From contig JAUSMR010000089.1 in assembly GCA_030645955.1 (NCBI GenBank), positions 1 through 26,860 on the forward strand: DNA of 26,860 nucleotides, given 5' to 3'. Source of the DNA: Gallionella sp. (GTDB lineage Bacteria; Pseudomonadota; Gammaproteobacteria; Burkholderiales; Gallionellaceae). The position numbers were made by a program, and so were the translations under genes. This document shows, piece by piece, positions 1 through 7,967 of this stretch (position 1 is its first letter; the number at the start of each line of letters is the position of its first letter). The notes below the pieces were generated by a model. It was not told the DNA's origin. It did no database searches and saw only the letters and a list, made by a program, of their open reading frames with translations.

Positions 1-963
1 CTGCGAGAAGGTGCCGGCGGTAGTGCCACCGCCCAGCGCCAGGTTGGGGTCGGTGAAGCGCGCGATCTGGCCGTCGTTAAAGGTCAGCGCGCCAGAGCCG
101 GCGGAGGTGGTGGCCGTGTTTGCCACCGATAGCCACAGGCCACCTGACTCGAGCACTCCCATCCAGGCCTGTTGCTCTGCCTGACTCACAGCGATGCGTG
201 TTTCGATGCTTCCTGCTTGATACTCCAGTTTCCAGTTTCCGCCCAATGCGGTGTTGCCGGTGAGGTCATCACTGGCTGCAACGTCAGCGCGGGTAAGCGA
301 GGCCAGGTGTTGAACGAAGGCACCGCCTTGCGCACCTGCCGCTACGTCGCAGCCATAAAGCAGGATGTCGGCATCGCTGGTCAGGGCATCGCCCCACCGG
401 GAAATCTCGGCGCTGCGGGCGTTGAGCTGGCTGCTGGCCAGCGTGGTAGACCCAAGTTGCAAATGGCCGTCGCTGCCGTGGGAGACAATATGGACGGCGG
501 ATAGGTCGGTGCGCCCTGCCAGGGCGGCGCTGATTTGTTCGATGCCGTCTTTGTTTGCATCCAGAATCACGATCTCGATGTTGCGTCCTTTGGTATCCAA
601 TCCGGCAACCAGACCGTTGATGTCCGGCACGCTGGCATCGATGATGACCAGTTCGTGTTGTTGCACTGTGACGTTGGTCTGGCTGGTTTGGTTTTGAATA
701 AACTCGCCGCTGTCGTCCAACACGCGTTGTTCTGTAACCTGGCAGCCGGCGACAAGCGCCAGCCCGCTGGCTGCGAAATCGGCGGAATAGAGCAGGCGTG
801 GTTCATACTCTTCAATTAACGGCACACAGGCGTGTGGCGCGGGCGATGATAGGGCACGCCACGCACCGGCCAGCGATTGTAGCCAGCAACGAACCGCCAG
901 TTTGTTCTGGTGGTTTGTGGCTGGCTGGCCTGCGGGCCGTTTTGGCAATGCTGTCGCTTTCAT
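1..963 (-). CDS. Giant LEPR-XLL / DUF4347 repeat exoprotein, N-terminal 321 residues (runs off left edge)
   Basis: The frame is open from the ATG at 963 to base 1, so the C-terminal part is outside the window. Seen: a basic N-terminus with no hydrophobic signal peptide, the motif EYEPRLLYSAD (residues 52-62, a LEPR-XLL-type motif found near the N-terminus of very large repetitive proteins), then a DUF4347 domain at about 104-270 with VSHGSDGHLQLG (His162) and LLYGCDVAAG (Cys205). After residue 271 comes Gly/Thr/Ser-rich sequence that looks like the start of a repeat region. A GAGG ribosome site sits about 8 bases before the ATG. The gene starts 13 bp after the periplasmic adaptor gene, as last visible gene of the export cluster. 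Family knowledge: DUF4347 proteins are usually very long adhesin-like surface or secreted proteins. Inferred: this is the cargo of the upstream export genes. The identity of the N-terminal domains is fairly sure, the function is not. Confidence 0.85.
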   Translation of the reverse strand, partial: MKATALPKRPAGQPATNHQNKLAVRCWLQSLAGAWRALSSPAPHACVPLIEEYEPRLLYSADFAASGLALVAGCQVTEQRVLDDSGEFIQNQTSQTNVTVQQHELVIIDASVPDINGLVAGLDTKGRNIEIVILDANKDGIEQISAALAGRTDLSAVHIVSHGSDGHLQLGSTTLASSQLNARSAEISRWGDALTSDADILLYGCDVAAGAQGGAFVQHLASLTRADVAASDDLTGNTALGGNWKLEYQAGSIETRIAVSQAEQQAWMGVLESGGLWLSVANTATTSAGSGALTFNDGQIARFTDPNLALGGGTTAGTFSQ

Positions 964-976
964 TACCGTTCCTCGG

Positions 977-1918
977 TTACATCATGTTGCGCGCGGGTGT
1001 GCTTGCCTCGGGTGGTGTCGAGAGTTCCAAATCCATCCTGAAGGTGGCTGGATTCAAACTTGTGTCTGTGCCGGTTTTATTGGGGGGGAGTTTGCCCGGT
1101 CCGGTTTCCGCTGCGAAGTCGATTTTGCAGCGCAGCCCAGCGGGGATACTGGCGTCCGGGTTGGGCAATTCCAGACGCACGCGGAAGGTGCCGCTTGCCG
1201 CATCAAGAATCTTGTCCACCAGCGTGACTTTTGCGCTGACAGCGGCGGCGCCTGCCATGTTAGGCGTGACACTCGCCATCGAACCCTCCTTGACACTGCC
1301 AAACAGGGCGCTGGGCATGATCACTTCGACGCGTAACGGATCAACTTTGGCGACTCTTACCAGCGGGCGCTCCTCGACGCGCTCGCCGACCGAGATGTAG
1401 CGCTCGGCGATCACGCCATCAAACGGGCTGCGGATAGTCCGGTCTGCCAGGCGCGCCTCGGCTACACTGGCTTCATTAGCCCATATGTTTTGCTGCTCCA
1501 AAGCCTGGGCAAGTTTTTGCTGCGCCACCTTGGTTTCAGCCACGGTCTGATCCAATGCCTGATTGGAGATGAATTTCTTTTTGTGCAGATACCTGGCGCG
1601 GGTGAGGCGTTGCTTGGTAAAGGACAGGTTTGCGTTGGCGGCACGCACTTCGGCCTCCGCCGTGGCACGGCTATGGGCTGCAGTCAGTGACGCGCGATCC
1701 ACTCCGTTGCGCAGTATGGCAATGATTTGCCCTTTGCTCACCGTGTCCCCCCTTTCCACCAGCATTGATTGGACTATCCCCACCACCGGGCTGCCGACTT
1801 CGGCCACCTGCTCGGGTTGGATCAGACAACCGATAGGCTGCTGGGTACCTCCCCAAACGATGGTTGGAGCACAGGCCAGGATGGCAGCAACTAACACGAG
1901 TGATGCTGATTTTTTCAT
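977..1918 (-). CDS. Periplasmic HlyD/RND-type adaptor protein
   Basis: A 313-aa protein of the membrane-fusion (periplasmic adaptor) family that links an inner-membrane exporter to an outer-membrane channel. It begins with a signal peptide (MKKSASLVLVAAILACAP...). A biotinyl-lipoyl half-motif follows at about 38-70 (EVGSPVVGIVQSMLVERGDT), then an alpha-helical hairpin at about 80-150, the second lipoyl half (RTIRSPFDGVIAERYISVGE) at about 165, and a beta-barrel region. Unlike the two adaptors upstream it has no internal membrane anchor, so it should be free in the periplasm or anchored only through its N-terminus. The C-terminal tail after about residue 275 is Pro/Thr-rich and low in conserved features. 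An AAGGA ribosome site precedes the ATG. It lies 12 bp after the SecA-like gene and 13 bp before the giant exoprotein gene, so it is almost certainly co-transcribed with both. Confidence 0.85.
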   Translation of the reverse strand: MKKSASLVLVAAILACAPTIVWGGTQQPIGCLIQPEQVAEVGSPVVGIVQSMLVERGDTVSKGQIIAILRNGVDRASLTAAHSRATAEAEVRAANANLSFTKQRLTRARYLHKKKFISNQALDQTVAETKVAQQKLAQALEQQNIWANEASVAEARLADRTIRSPFDGVIAERYISVGERVEERPLVRVAKVDPLRVEVIMPSALFGSVKEGSMASVTPNMAGAAAVSAKVTLVDKILDAASGTFRVRLELPNPDASIPAGLRCKIDFAAETGPGKLPPNKTGTDTSLNPATFRMDLELSTPPEASTPARNMM

Positions 1919-1930
1919 GACTGGTTTTCC

Positions 1931-3901
1931 TTAATCTTCCGTGCCGCTGAACGAGAACCAGCGTGCCAGTTCCTTGTCGCGTTGCAACAACATCTTTCGC
2001 TCAAATTTCTGGTGCCGTTCTTCGGCCTGTTGACTCAGCCGCAACGCCACGTGCCCGAGCCAGTTCTGGTGCGGTATTGCGAACTGCATGAGCCAACGCA
2101 CCAGGCGGGATTGCCAGCGCCCGGCAAGCAGGGGGCCATCCAGCGCGATGAAGCGCTCCGTGCTGCCGGAGTTTCCCTGTCGTGCACAACGCCCCATCAA
2201 TTGCCGGTCAATGCGCCGCGCGGCATTCTGCTGGCAGGAGATTACATGCAAACCGCCAATCTGTTCCACCCCGGAATCCAATTCAATATCAGTGCCGCGC
2301 CCGGCCATGTTGGTGGCAACGGTGATGGCGCCGGTATTTCCTGCTGACGCAATCAACTGCGCTTCCCGCTGGTCCTGGCGTGCATTCAGCACAGTATGCG
2401 GCAATTCTGCGGCGCTCAGGTGGCGAGATATTGTTTCTGAATCTACAACTGAATCGGTTCCGATCAGCACCGGCCGTCCCTGTGCATGAAGCGCACGCAC
2501 GCGGTTGACGGCAGCATGCCACATTTCCTGCTGGTTATCGAAGATGATTGCCTTCATGTCATTGCGCCGACTTGGCCGGCGCAATGGAACAGGCGTCACT
2601 CCCACGTTATAAACCCTAAGCAGCTCGCTGCGTACCTCCATCAGCGTGCCGCTCATGCCGCCCAGTCGTAAATAACGGGAAAAAAAGCGTTGGTAGGTGA
2701 TCTGTGTGAGCGTAGTGGTATGCGCAGTTGGGGTGCATGCTTCCTTGATCTCGACAAGCTGGTGCAGACCGCGTGACCAGGCGCGGCCATCCGCGGTACG
2801 GCCGGTGTTTTCGTCGATGATCATTACCTTGTCGTCCTTGATCAGATAATCCCGGTCACGCTGCAACAAATGCCGAGCGGCCAGCGCAGTCTTGACTGCG
2901 TCTTCGCAATGGCGTGCTGTCAACCACTTTTCCGGCTGTTCGGCAGCCAGTTCTTGCAGTCTCGCGCGGCCTGATGCTGTCAACTGGACGTTACGTGCCG
3001 CTGGTTCCAGGTTGAAGTGCTGAATAGGCAATAGGCGTGCCGACAATTCCCAGGCCTGCTGGTAGTCGGTCTGCTCCATGCCTGCGAGGGCGGCGCGCGA
3101 CAACACCAGTGGCACACGTGCTTCGTCGATGAGAATGCTGTCCGCCTCGTCGATAATGGCCATGCAAAGACCGCGCAATAGCGTCCCTGCATTGCCCTGG
3201 GTGGACAGACTGGCTGCGCGCTGTTCGAGTAGACTGCGGCGGGGTCTGGCCAGTCCGTCGCGCAGATAATCGAAAACCAGTTCCTTGGCTGTGCAGTAAG
3301 TAATATCGCAAGCGTAGGCGGTTTTGCGCGCCGCCACATCCATCTGCGGTAATACGGTGCCCACGCTGAGCCCCAATGCATGGTAGAGCGGCAGCAATAT
3401 CTGCGCATCCCGCTCGACCAGATAGTCGTTGGAGGTGATGACATGCACCGGAACGCCGGCGAGGGCGGCAGTGGCGACAGCAATTGCCGCTGCCAGCGTC
3501 TTGCCTTCGCCGGTCGCCATTTCAGCAAGCTGGTTGTCGAGCATGATCCGTGCTGCGATCAGTTGGGTGTCGTAGGGTGTCACGCCCAATTCCCGCGAAG
3601 ATACGATGAATGCGATAGCAAATGCATCAACCAGCAGCGCGTCGATAAAGCCGTCGCGACCGAGGCGCGCACGCAGGTCATGTATCCGTAACTGAAATGA
3701 TTGCTGCGATTCGGCAGCGAATATCTCTTGTCTTGATCGGATCCGGGCGACGAAATGCTGATGGCGTGTTAGGCGCCGTCCGTGCCAGTTGTCGAGCAAG
3801 TTCAACAGTAACGCAACAGGCAGGGATACGCCGTTACCGTCCCGCTTTTCCGGATAATCGCCCAGCACGATGCCCGGCACGGGTAGCTTGGCGGTCGTCA
3901 T
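1931..3901 (-). CDS. Shortened SecA-like preprotein translocase ATPase (accessory SecA)
   Basis: A 656-aa SecA-family motor. Visible motifs in order: Walker A MATGEGKT (128-135), Walker B IIDEADSILIDEAR (249-262), the preprotein-binding region ending in IIDENTGRTADGRAWSRGLHQ (about 361-381), ITYQRFFSRYLRLGGMSGT (401-419), TNMAGRGTDIE (530-540) and RRIDRQLMGRCARQG (562-576). Housekeeping SecA is about 850-900 aa. This protein stops soon after the start of the helical scaffold, so it lacks the helical wing region and the C-terminal zinc-binding tail that contacts SecB. The ATG at 3901 was chosen because it overlaps the TGA of the M50 gene (ATGA); a start further upstream at 3958 would lie deep inside that gene. 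Inferred: a second, dedicated SecA for the giant exoprotein. A housekeeping role is unlikely given the truncation and the neighbours. Confidence 0.88.
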   Translation of the reverse strand: MTTAKLPVPGIVLGDYPEKRDGNGVSLPVALLLNLLDNWHGRRLTRHQHFVARIRSRQEIFAAESQQSFQLRIHDLRARLGRDGFIDALLVDAFAIAFIVSSRELGVTPYDTQLIAARIMLDNQLAEMATGEGKTLAAAIAVATAALAGVPVHVITSNDYLVERDAQILLPLYHALGLSVGTVLPQMDVAARKTAYACDITYCTAKELVFDYLRDGLARPRRSLLEQRAASLSTQGNAGTLLRGLCMAIIDEADSILIDEARVPLVLSRAALAGMEQTDYQQAWELSARLLPIQHFNLEPAARNVQLTASGRARLQELAAEQPEKWLTARHCEDAVKTALAARHLLQRDRDYLIKDDKVMIIDENTGRTADGRAWSRGLHQLVEIKEACTPTAHTTTLTQITYQRFFSRYLRLGGMSGTLMEVRSELLRVYNVGVTPVPLRRPSRRNDMKAIIFDNQQEMWHAAVNRVRALHAQGRPVLIGTDSVVDSETISRHLSAAELPHTVLNARQDQREAQLIASAGNTGAITVATNMAGRGTDIELDSGVEQIGGLHVISCQQNAARRIDRQLMGRCARQGNSGSTERFIALDGPLLAGRWQSRLVRWLMQFAIPHQNWLGHVALRLSQQAEERHQKFERKMLLQRDKELARWFSFSGTED

Positions 3902-6045
3902 ATGCGCTGCGCCCCGTCGAGATGCTGCAGAAACAGCTGATTCAGCCGGTAAGCCCACTGAAATGCCAGTGGCTCCATGCCGATACTGAAACGCACCTGG
4001 GCGCGCCCGCCGATGTGCTCTATGCGGTTGTTGTGTAACGCTACATCAAACAGGAAAACCGGTTCCAGGGTATGCAGGTGTTCCGCGTCAGCCGGGTCGG
4101 TGACCAGCACTCCGCCGTTCTGGTCTGCCAGGGCAGCGCTGGGGAGCAGGTTGGTAGCCGCTGGAACTGTGCGGCGTATCTGTCCGGATAGCGGTTCTGT
4201 GGGGCGTTCTTCCAGGCGTATTTCGGTCGAGCGAACCTGCTGGAGTATCTGGGGGGCATCCTGGTGCGCCACCACGGCACGCACGATAAATTCGCCGGAC
4301 CCCAGCACGTAACCAAGAAGCTGTCCCTTTTTCAGCCATGTGCCCAGCACATCATCCTGTCGCGCCATCACCATTTTTCCGGCTATTTGGCTGCGAATCT
4401 CCAGTTGCGCGACCCGCACATCGAGCTGTGTTGCCTCGGCTTCGGCGCGACTGATGGCCTCGGCCAGATTGACTGCACGCAATCGGTCTGCTGACAGCGC
4501 GAAGTACTGCTGCGCTCGCAGCCCCATCAGGCGGCTTTGCGCAACGGCCAGGCTGGTGACAAGGTCAGGGTCGTCGAGAACCGCAAGCACTTGCCCCGGC
4601 ACCACCCTGTCACCGTCTTTCACCTTTATCGCAGCGACAAAGCCATCGGTCCCGGCCCTTACTTGCGCATCGTCGGGAAGCGATACCACGGCTGGCGCCA
4701 TGGTGCCGTAGGGCAAGGGTACCAGGGTGACGAACAGGATAACTGCTGCCATCAGACCGCCGAACACCAGCTTGGCCCGCTGCCGCGCACGTCCTTGCAT
4801 GAGATTTGCGGTTTCCTGCGCCATGGATTTGATAGGTTGCACCAGCATCGAGATGATCACTGCGATGATGATGATCAAACCGAGCAGAGCGTATTTCGCC
4901 CCCGCCCAGAGTGCGATCAGCACGCCGATATAAAAGCGATACGACCATGCCAGGGGGGCATACAGTGCCATCCATTTGCGTTCGCCGGCGGCGAGCGGTA
5001 ATGCAGGGGTGTCGCGATGGAACAAGCGCCGTTGCAGCAGGTTATGCCACCAGGATTTGCTGCGCGCATCCAGATTGGGCAAGTCGAGCAGGTCGCAAAA
5101 CAGGTGATAGCCGTCAAAGCGTAACAGTGGATTGCCATTGAACACCAGTGTCGATACGCTGGTGATCAGCATGACTACGAACGCGGTGTCCTGCACCAGT
5201 CCGGGTTGTACGTTCAGCCAGAGATACAGCGCCAGCGCAGCCAGAAACAATTCGACCATAATGCCGATACCGCTGACCAGCGCGCGCTGTGAACGGCGCG
5301 GGAAGCCGGTTGCGGCAGAGGCATCCACGTAGGGGACCGGCACCAGCACGAAGGCGGTAAAACCGACATCATGCACTTGCCCGCCCCAGCGCCTGACAGC
5401 AAGGGCATGACCGAGTTCGTGGATGAGTTTGATGAATGGGTAGGCCAGCCAGGCGATCAGCAGATAGCGTGGGGTCTGCACATGGGCCGTCGCAAACGCG
5501 CGCAGTTCCACCCAATGCTCGGCTGCAATCAGCAGCGCCGGAATCACCACCATCAACCAAAGTGCGAAGCTGGCAGGGCGGAACAGAGTGGGCAGCCAAG
5601 AGTCGAATAAAGCGAGCCAGCGGGATGGGTCGAACAAACGAACGCGTATCGCCAGGGGATTGAGCTCCATCCAGCGCTTGCGGCGCGTCTGTTGCTTATG
5701 CTGGCGGAACAGGGCCTCGATGTTAGGAGTCAGCTGGCATTGCAGCAGTTCGGCATTATTGAGCTGGCCGAGCACGCGAATCGCGTCGTCCTGCGTCAGT
5801 GCTTCGTCGCCATATGAATGAACCAGTTCGTTCCAGACTTCGGCTACCGTATAGTCGCCGTTTAACCGCCCGATGAACAAGTAGGCCGACTGATTCAGGC
5901 GATGGTGCCGGCCGCTGCCAGTGTCGACCAGTTGATACCAGATCTGATGCCGGAAGCGCTGGCGTTTGACACGAACCTGGGGACGCAGATGGGGGCGCAG
6001 ATGCGCCACCCGATACCAGTTTTCGCTTAACAATGGACCGCTCAT
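3898..6045 (-). CDS. PqqD-like / M50 site-2 protease / HlyD adaptor chimera
   Basis: A 715-aa integral membrane protein with three parts. Residues about 35-105 resemble a PqqD/RRE-type peptide-binding domain. Residues about 160-450 form the membrane part with the M50 metalloprotease signatures HELGH (209-213) and NPLLRFDG (305-312, Asp311), so the zinc site looks intact; hydrophobic spans are visible near 160-175, 194-215, 257-278, 287-303, 373-403 and 427-445. Residues about 462-715 are a HlyD-type arm with a lipoyl half-motif (VRAGTDGFVAAIKVKDGD). The ATG at 6045 fits the family N-terminus better than the frame extension to 6066, and it overlaps the stop of a short upstream remnant (ATGA). 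The 3' end overlaps the SecA-like gene by 4 bp. Family knowledge: site-2 proteases cut within or next to membranes. Inferred: it may process, or simply conduct, the exported cargo. Confidence 0.85.
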   Translation of the reverse strand: MSGPLLSENWYRVAHLRPHLRPQVRVKRQRFRHQIWYQLVDTGSGRHHRLNQSAYLFIGRLNGDYTVAEVWNELVHSYGDEALTQDDAIRVLGQLNNAELLQCQLTPNIEALFRQHKQQTRRKRWMELNPLAIRVRLFDPSRWLALFDSWLPTLFRPASFALWLMVVIPALLIAAEHWVELRAFATAHVQTPRYLLIAWLAYPFIKLIHELGHALAVRRWGGQVHDVGFTAFVLVPVPYVDASAATGFPRRSQRALVSGIGIMVELFLAALALYLWLNVQPGLVQDTAFVVMLITSVSTLVFNGNPLLRFDGYHLFCDLLDLPNLDARSKSWWHNLLQRRLFHRDTPALPLAAGERKWMALYAPLAWSYRFYIGVLIALWAGAKYALLGLIIIIAVIISMLVQPIKSMAQETANLMQGRARQRAKLVFGGLMAAVILFVTLVPLPYGTMAPAVVSLPDDAQVRAGTDGFVAAIKVKDGDRVVPGQVLAVLDDPDLVTSLAVAQSRLMGLRAQQYFALSADRLRAVNLAEAISRAEAEATQLDVRVAQLEIRSQIAGKMVMARQDDVLGTWLKKGQLLGYVLGSGEFIVRAVVAHQDAPQILQQVRSTEIRLEERPTEPLSGQIRRTVPAATNLLPSAALADQNGGVLVTDPADAEHLHTLEPVFLFDVALHNNRIEHIGGRAQVRFSIGMEPLAFQWAYRLNQLFLQHLDGAQRI

Positions 6046-6107
6046 GCACAACCCGTCCAAGTCCACAGGCTATGCCGCAGCCAAATCAGAAAGCGCTGGC
6101 TGGACAT
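6042..6107 (-). pseudogene. 3'-end remnant of a second HlyD-like gene, overlapping the M50 start
   Basis: A 21-codon frame whose product contains RFLIWLRHSLWTWTG. It closely matches the last residues of the GAF-HlyD protein encoded at 6490-7893 (RFLVWLSLTLWAWTG). At DNA level, 6049-6102 and 6491-6544 are about 80 percent identical by eye, and the similarity stops abruptly on the upstream side. Its TGA overlaps the ATG of the M50 gene as ATGA. The simplest reading is the tail of a duplicated or replaced adaptor gene that once abutted the M50 gene. A short translated leader that couples translation into the M50 gene is an alternative. Confidence 0.6.
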
Positions 6108-6489
6108 AGCACACCGCTATTGAGAATAGAACCTTTAGCATATTTCATTGCGTGCCTCTTGGTTTGATCTGATACGGATAATATCGTGTCAAATCAGATA
6201 TTTCTACCTCCAACTGACCGGAGGGGCGGTAATCCGGATAAACGGCAATAGTGTGGCGGACAAGCGTGGTAGCGCGCTTGCAGGCCACTTACATCTAATC
6301 ACTATAAGGTTTGATAAGCATGATTTTGCTGAAATCCAGGCGGGATCAGGATGAACTCATTGCCTGCCGCACTATGTCCACTGATAAGACGTGCAGGCTA
6401 AATATCGCATACCACCCTTTACAGAGGTGATCGCTGGATAGCGCCCTCCGCAGAGACTACTGACTCCCATGGGGGAAGGCTGTTCAAGC
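6108..6489. other. 382-bp gap inside the export cluster
   Basis: No credible gene is present; a plus-strand frame here has no family features and no ribosome site. On the minus strand there is a TTGACA at 6187-6192 without a good -10 at 16-18 bp. There is also an inverted pair ATCTGAT (6167-6173) / ATCAGAT (6193-6199) around it, which could be an operator or chance. Another weak hairpin has GCCTGC/GCAGGC arms near 6362-6398. A second promoter for the downstream four genes would make sense here, but the sequence supports it only weakly. Confidence 0.3.
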
Positions 6490-7893
6490 TCAACCCGTCC
6501 AGGCCCACAGGGTAAGGCTCAGCCAAACCAGAAAGCGGTGACTGAGCGCCCACGCAAGAGTATGCTTGCCGGCATCGATTTTGGCCACGCCCTGCAAGCC
6601 GGGTCGAAGTTCTGGAGTGTTTACATCCAGCTTTCCTTCCAGCTCGAAGAAATGCCGGCCAACCCGCGTCACCGCCACCGGTGCGACGCGTTCCGTGCGA
6701 AAGGACAGGGCTTCGCCGGGCAGCGCAGCGAGCGATATGCGCCCCCTTGCGCCGGGTTTGATATCGGCAACATCGCGTTCGTCCACTTCCACAATCAGGC
6801 GGTAACGGTCTCGCGGTGCAATCACCATCACGACATCGCCGCGTTGTATCGGTGCGCCCAGGGATTGGCTCAGGTCGCCACTGATTACGATGCCATTAAA
6901 CGGCGCCTTGATACGGGTACGTTCAATCTGACTCTCCACCAGTTCCAGTTGGGCTTGCGACTCGGCCACTTTTGCCTGGTAGACTATGAGCTGCGAACGG
7001 TCGTTCTGCGCCAATGCTGCGCCATAGGTGTTTTCATGCTGGGCCAGCTCGCTTTCCCACTTGCGCTGCTCAAGCAGAAGATCCTGCGTTGCCAGCTCTG
7101 CCAGAACCTGACCTTCCGTTACGCTGTCGCCAGGGCGCACCGACACCTGCTGGATAAAACCGTCAACCGGTGCCACGAGTGCGCGCTGGATCGCACCTTC
7201 CAGCCGGGCCGGTGCACTTACGTGATAAGGCATGGGGATCAACAGCAGAATGATCCCGGCCAGAACGCCGCCGCCGACCATGAGCTTGAGCTGATGTTCG
7301 CCCGGCCCGGTCAGGCGCGCCCTGATCTTGCGCAGCATTTCCCATGCCTGCTTGCGCCAGGGACGCTGACTGTCCCGTTTCAGCGCCAAAAGAGATCCCA
7401 CCAGCGCCACCACTTGTTCAAGCTGGGCTATCTGTTGTGCGCTGAACGGGTCGTTGCTATCTCGTTCGGCGGTCACCGCGCCCACAATCGCGCCAAGATT
7501 GGCAATCGGCACTGTGCACACGGATCCGCTATTGCGCTGCACCAGTTCGGCGTGGGCCAGAGTAATGCGTGGATGGCCGGATGCGGTGTGCGGGAAGGAG
7601 AGAGTGGCGGATTGGTCGATCGCCTCTTCCATGGCCGCCGCCAGATTTCGATTGATTTCTTGCCGAACGTCCAGTGCGGCCCCGTGGGAAATCGCTATCA
7701 GCGTAACTTGCTCGTCCTCCATGAAGCCCACGCAAATGCGCTCAAAACCCAATAATTGCGCTGTGAGGGTGGCAAAGGTTGCTGCCGCTTCATCAAAATG
7801 CTGGCTGGAGAGGATGGCGGCCTGAAGTTGCAGTATCGAGCCCGCATTCAGTGTGATGCCGGGTGCAACGGCAAGATTAATTATCGAACTCAA
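6490..7893 (-). CDS. GAF-domain HlyD-family inner-membrane adaptor
   Basis: A 467-aa protein. Residues about 20-170 look like a cytoplasmic GAF-type sensor domain (FERICVGFMEDEQVTLIAIS; ANLGAIVGAVTAERD). One membrane helix follows (about 204-220, LMVGGGVLAGIILLLIPMP). The periplasmic HlyD part has lipoyl half-motifs (VAPVDGFIQQVSVRPGD; IKAPFNGIVISGDLSQ), a coiled-coil hairpin at about 275-325, and a beta-barrel. The frame has no upstream ATG after the in-frame stop, so the start is taken as the TTG at 7893. That TTG overlaps the TGA of a 25-codon frame, which may couple its translation. It is the first recognisable gene of the minus-strand export cluster. A sensor domain on an exporter adaptor is unusual and may tie export to a cytoplasmic ligand; no ligand can be read from the sequence. 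Confidence 0.8.
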   Translation of the reverse strand: MSSIINLAVAPGITLNAGSILQLQAAILSSQHFDEAAATFATLTAQLLGFERICVGFMEDEQVTLIAISHGAALDVRQEINRNLAAAMEEAIDQSATLSFPHTASGHPRITLAHAELVQRNSGSVCTVPIANLGAIVGAVTAERDSNDPFSAQQIAQLEQVVALVGSLLALKRDSQRPWRKQAWEMLRKIRARLTGPGEHQLKLMVGGGVLAGIILLLIPMPYHVSAPARLEGAIQRALVAPVDGFIQQVSVRPGDSVTEGQVLAELATQDLLLEQRKWESELAQHENTYGAALAQNDRSQLIVYQAKVAESQAQLELVESQIERTRIKAPFNGIVISGDLSQSLGAPIQRGDVVMVIAPRDRYRLIVEVDERDVADIKPGARGRISLAALPGEALSFRTERVAPVAVTRVGRHFFELEGKLDVNTPELRPGLQGVAKIDAGKHTLAWALSHRFLVWLSLTLWAWTG

Positions 7894-7967
7894 AGCACTG
7901 ATCTCGCGCTGGTACGATGCCGTTTATTTAAAAGGTCGTGCTCCATTTTAAATTTCGCAACTCCCAT
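7890..7967 (-). CDS. Possible 25-aa leader frame coupled to the GAF-HlyD gene
   Basis: A short frame (begins MGVAKFKMEHDLLNKRHR, with an alternative ATG at 7946) whose TGA overlaps the TTG start of the GAF-HlyD gene by two bases. There is no strong ribosome site. It could be a leader peptide, the true N-terminus joined by a frameshift, or chance. Nothing in its composition identifies a family. Confidence 0.25.
   Translation of the reverse strand: MGVAKFKMEHDLLNKRHRTSARSVL

Noticed and set aside
977..1918. Lipoprotein signal in the periplasmic adaptor
   Set aside because: Cys16 follows I-L-A, but Leu at -2 does not fit the lipobox well; an ordinary signal peptide is equally possible.
6164..6206. 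Strong promoter in the export-cluster gap
   Set aside because: TTGACA is present on the minus strand, but no acceptable -10 lies 16-18 bp away; kept only as a note in the gap entry.
6148..6354. 68-codon plus-strand frame in the export-cluster gap
   Set aside because: No ribosome site, no family features, and it lies against the direction of the cluster.
6469..7755. 428-codon plus-strand frame
   Set aside because: It mirrors the GAF-HlyD gene on the other strand, is rich in His/Arg/Cys and shows no domain.
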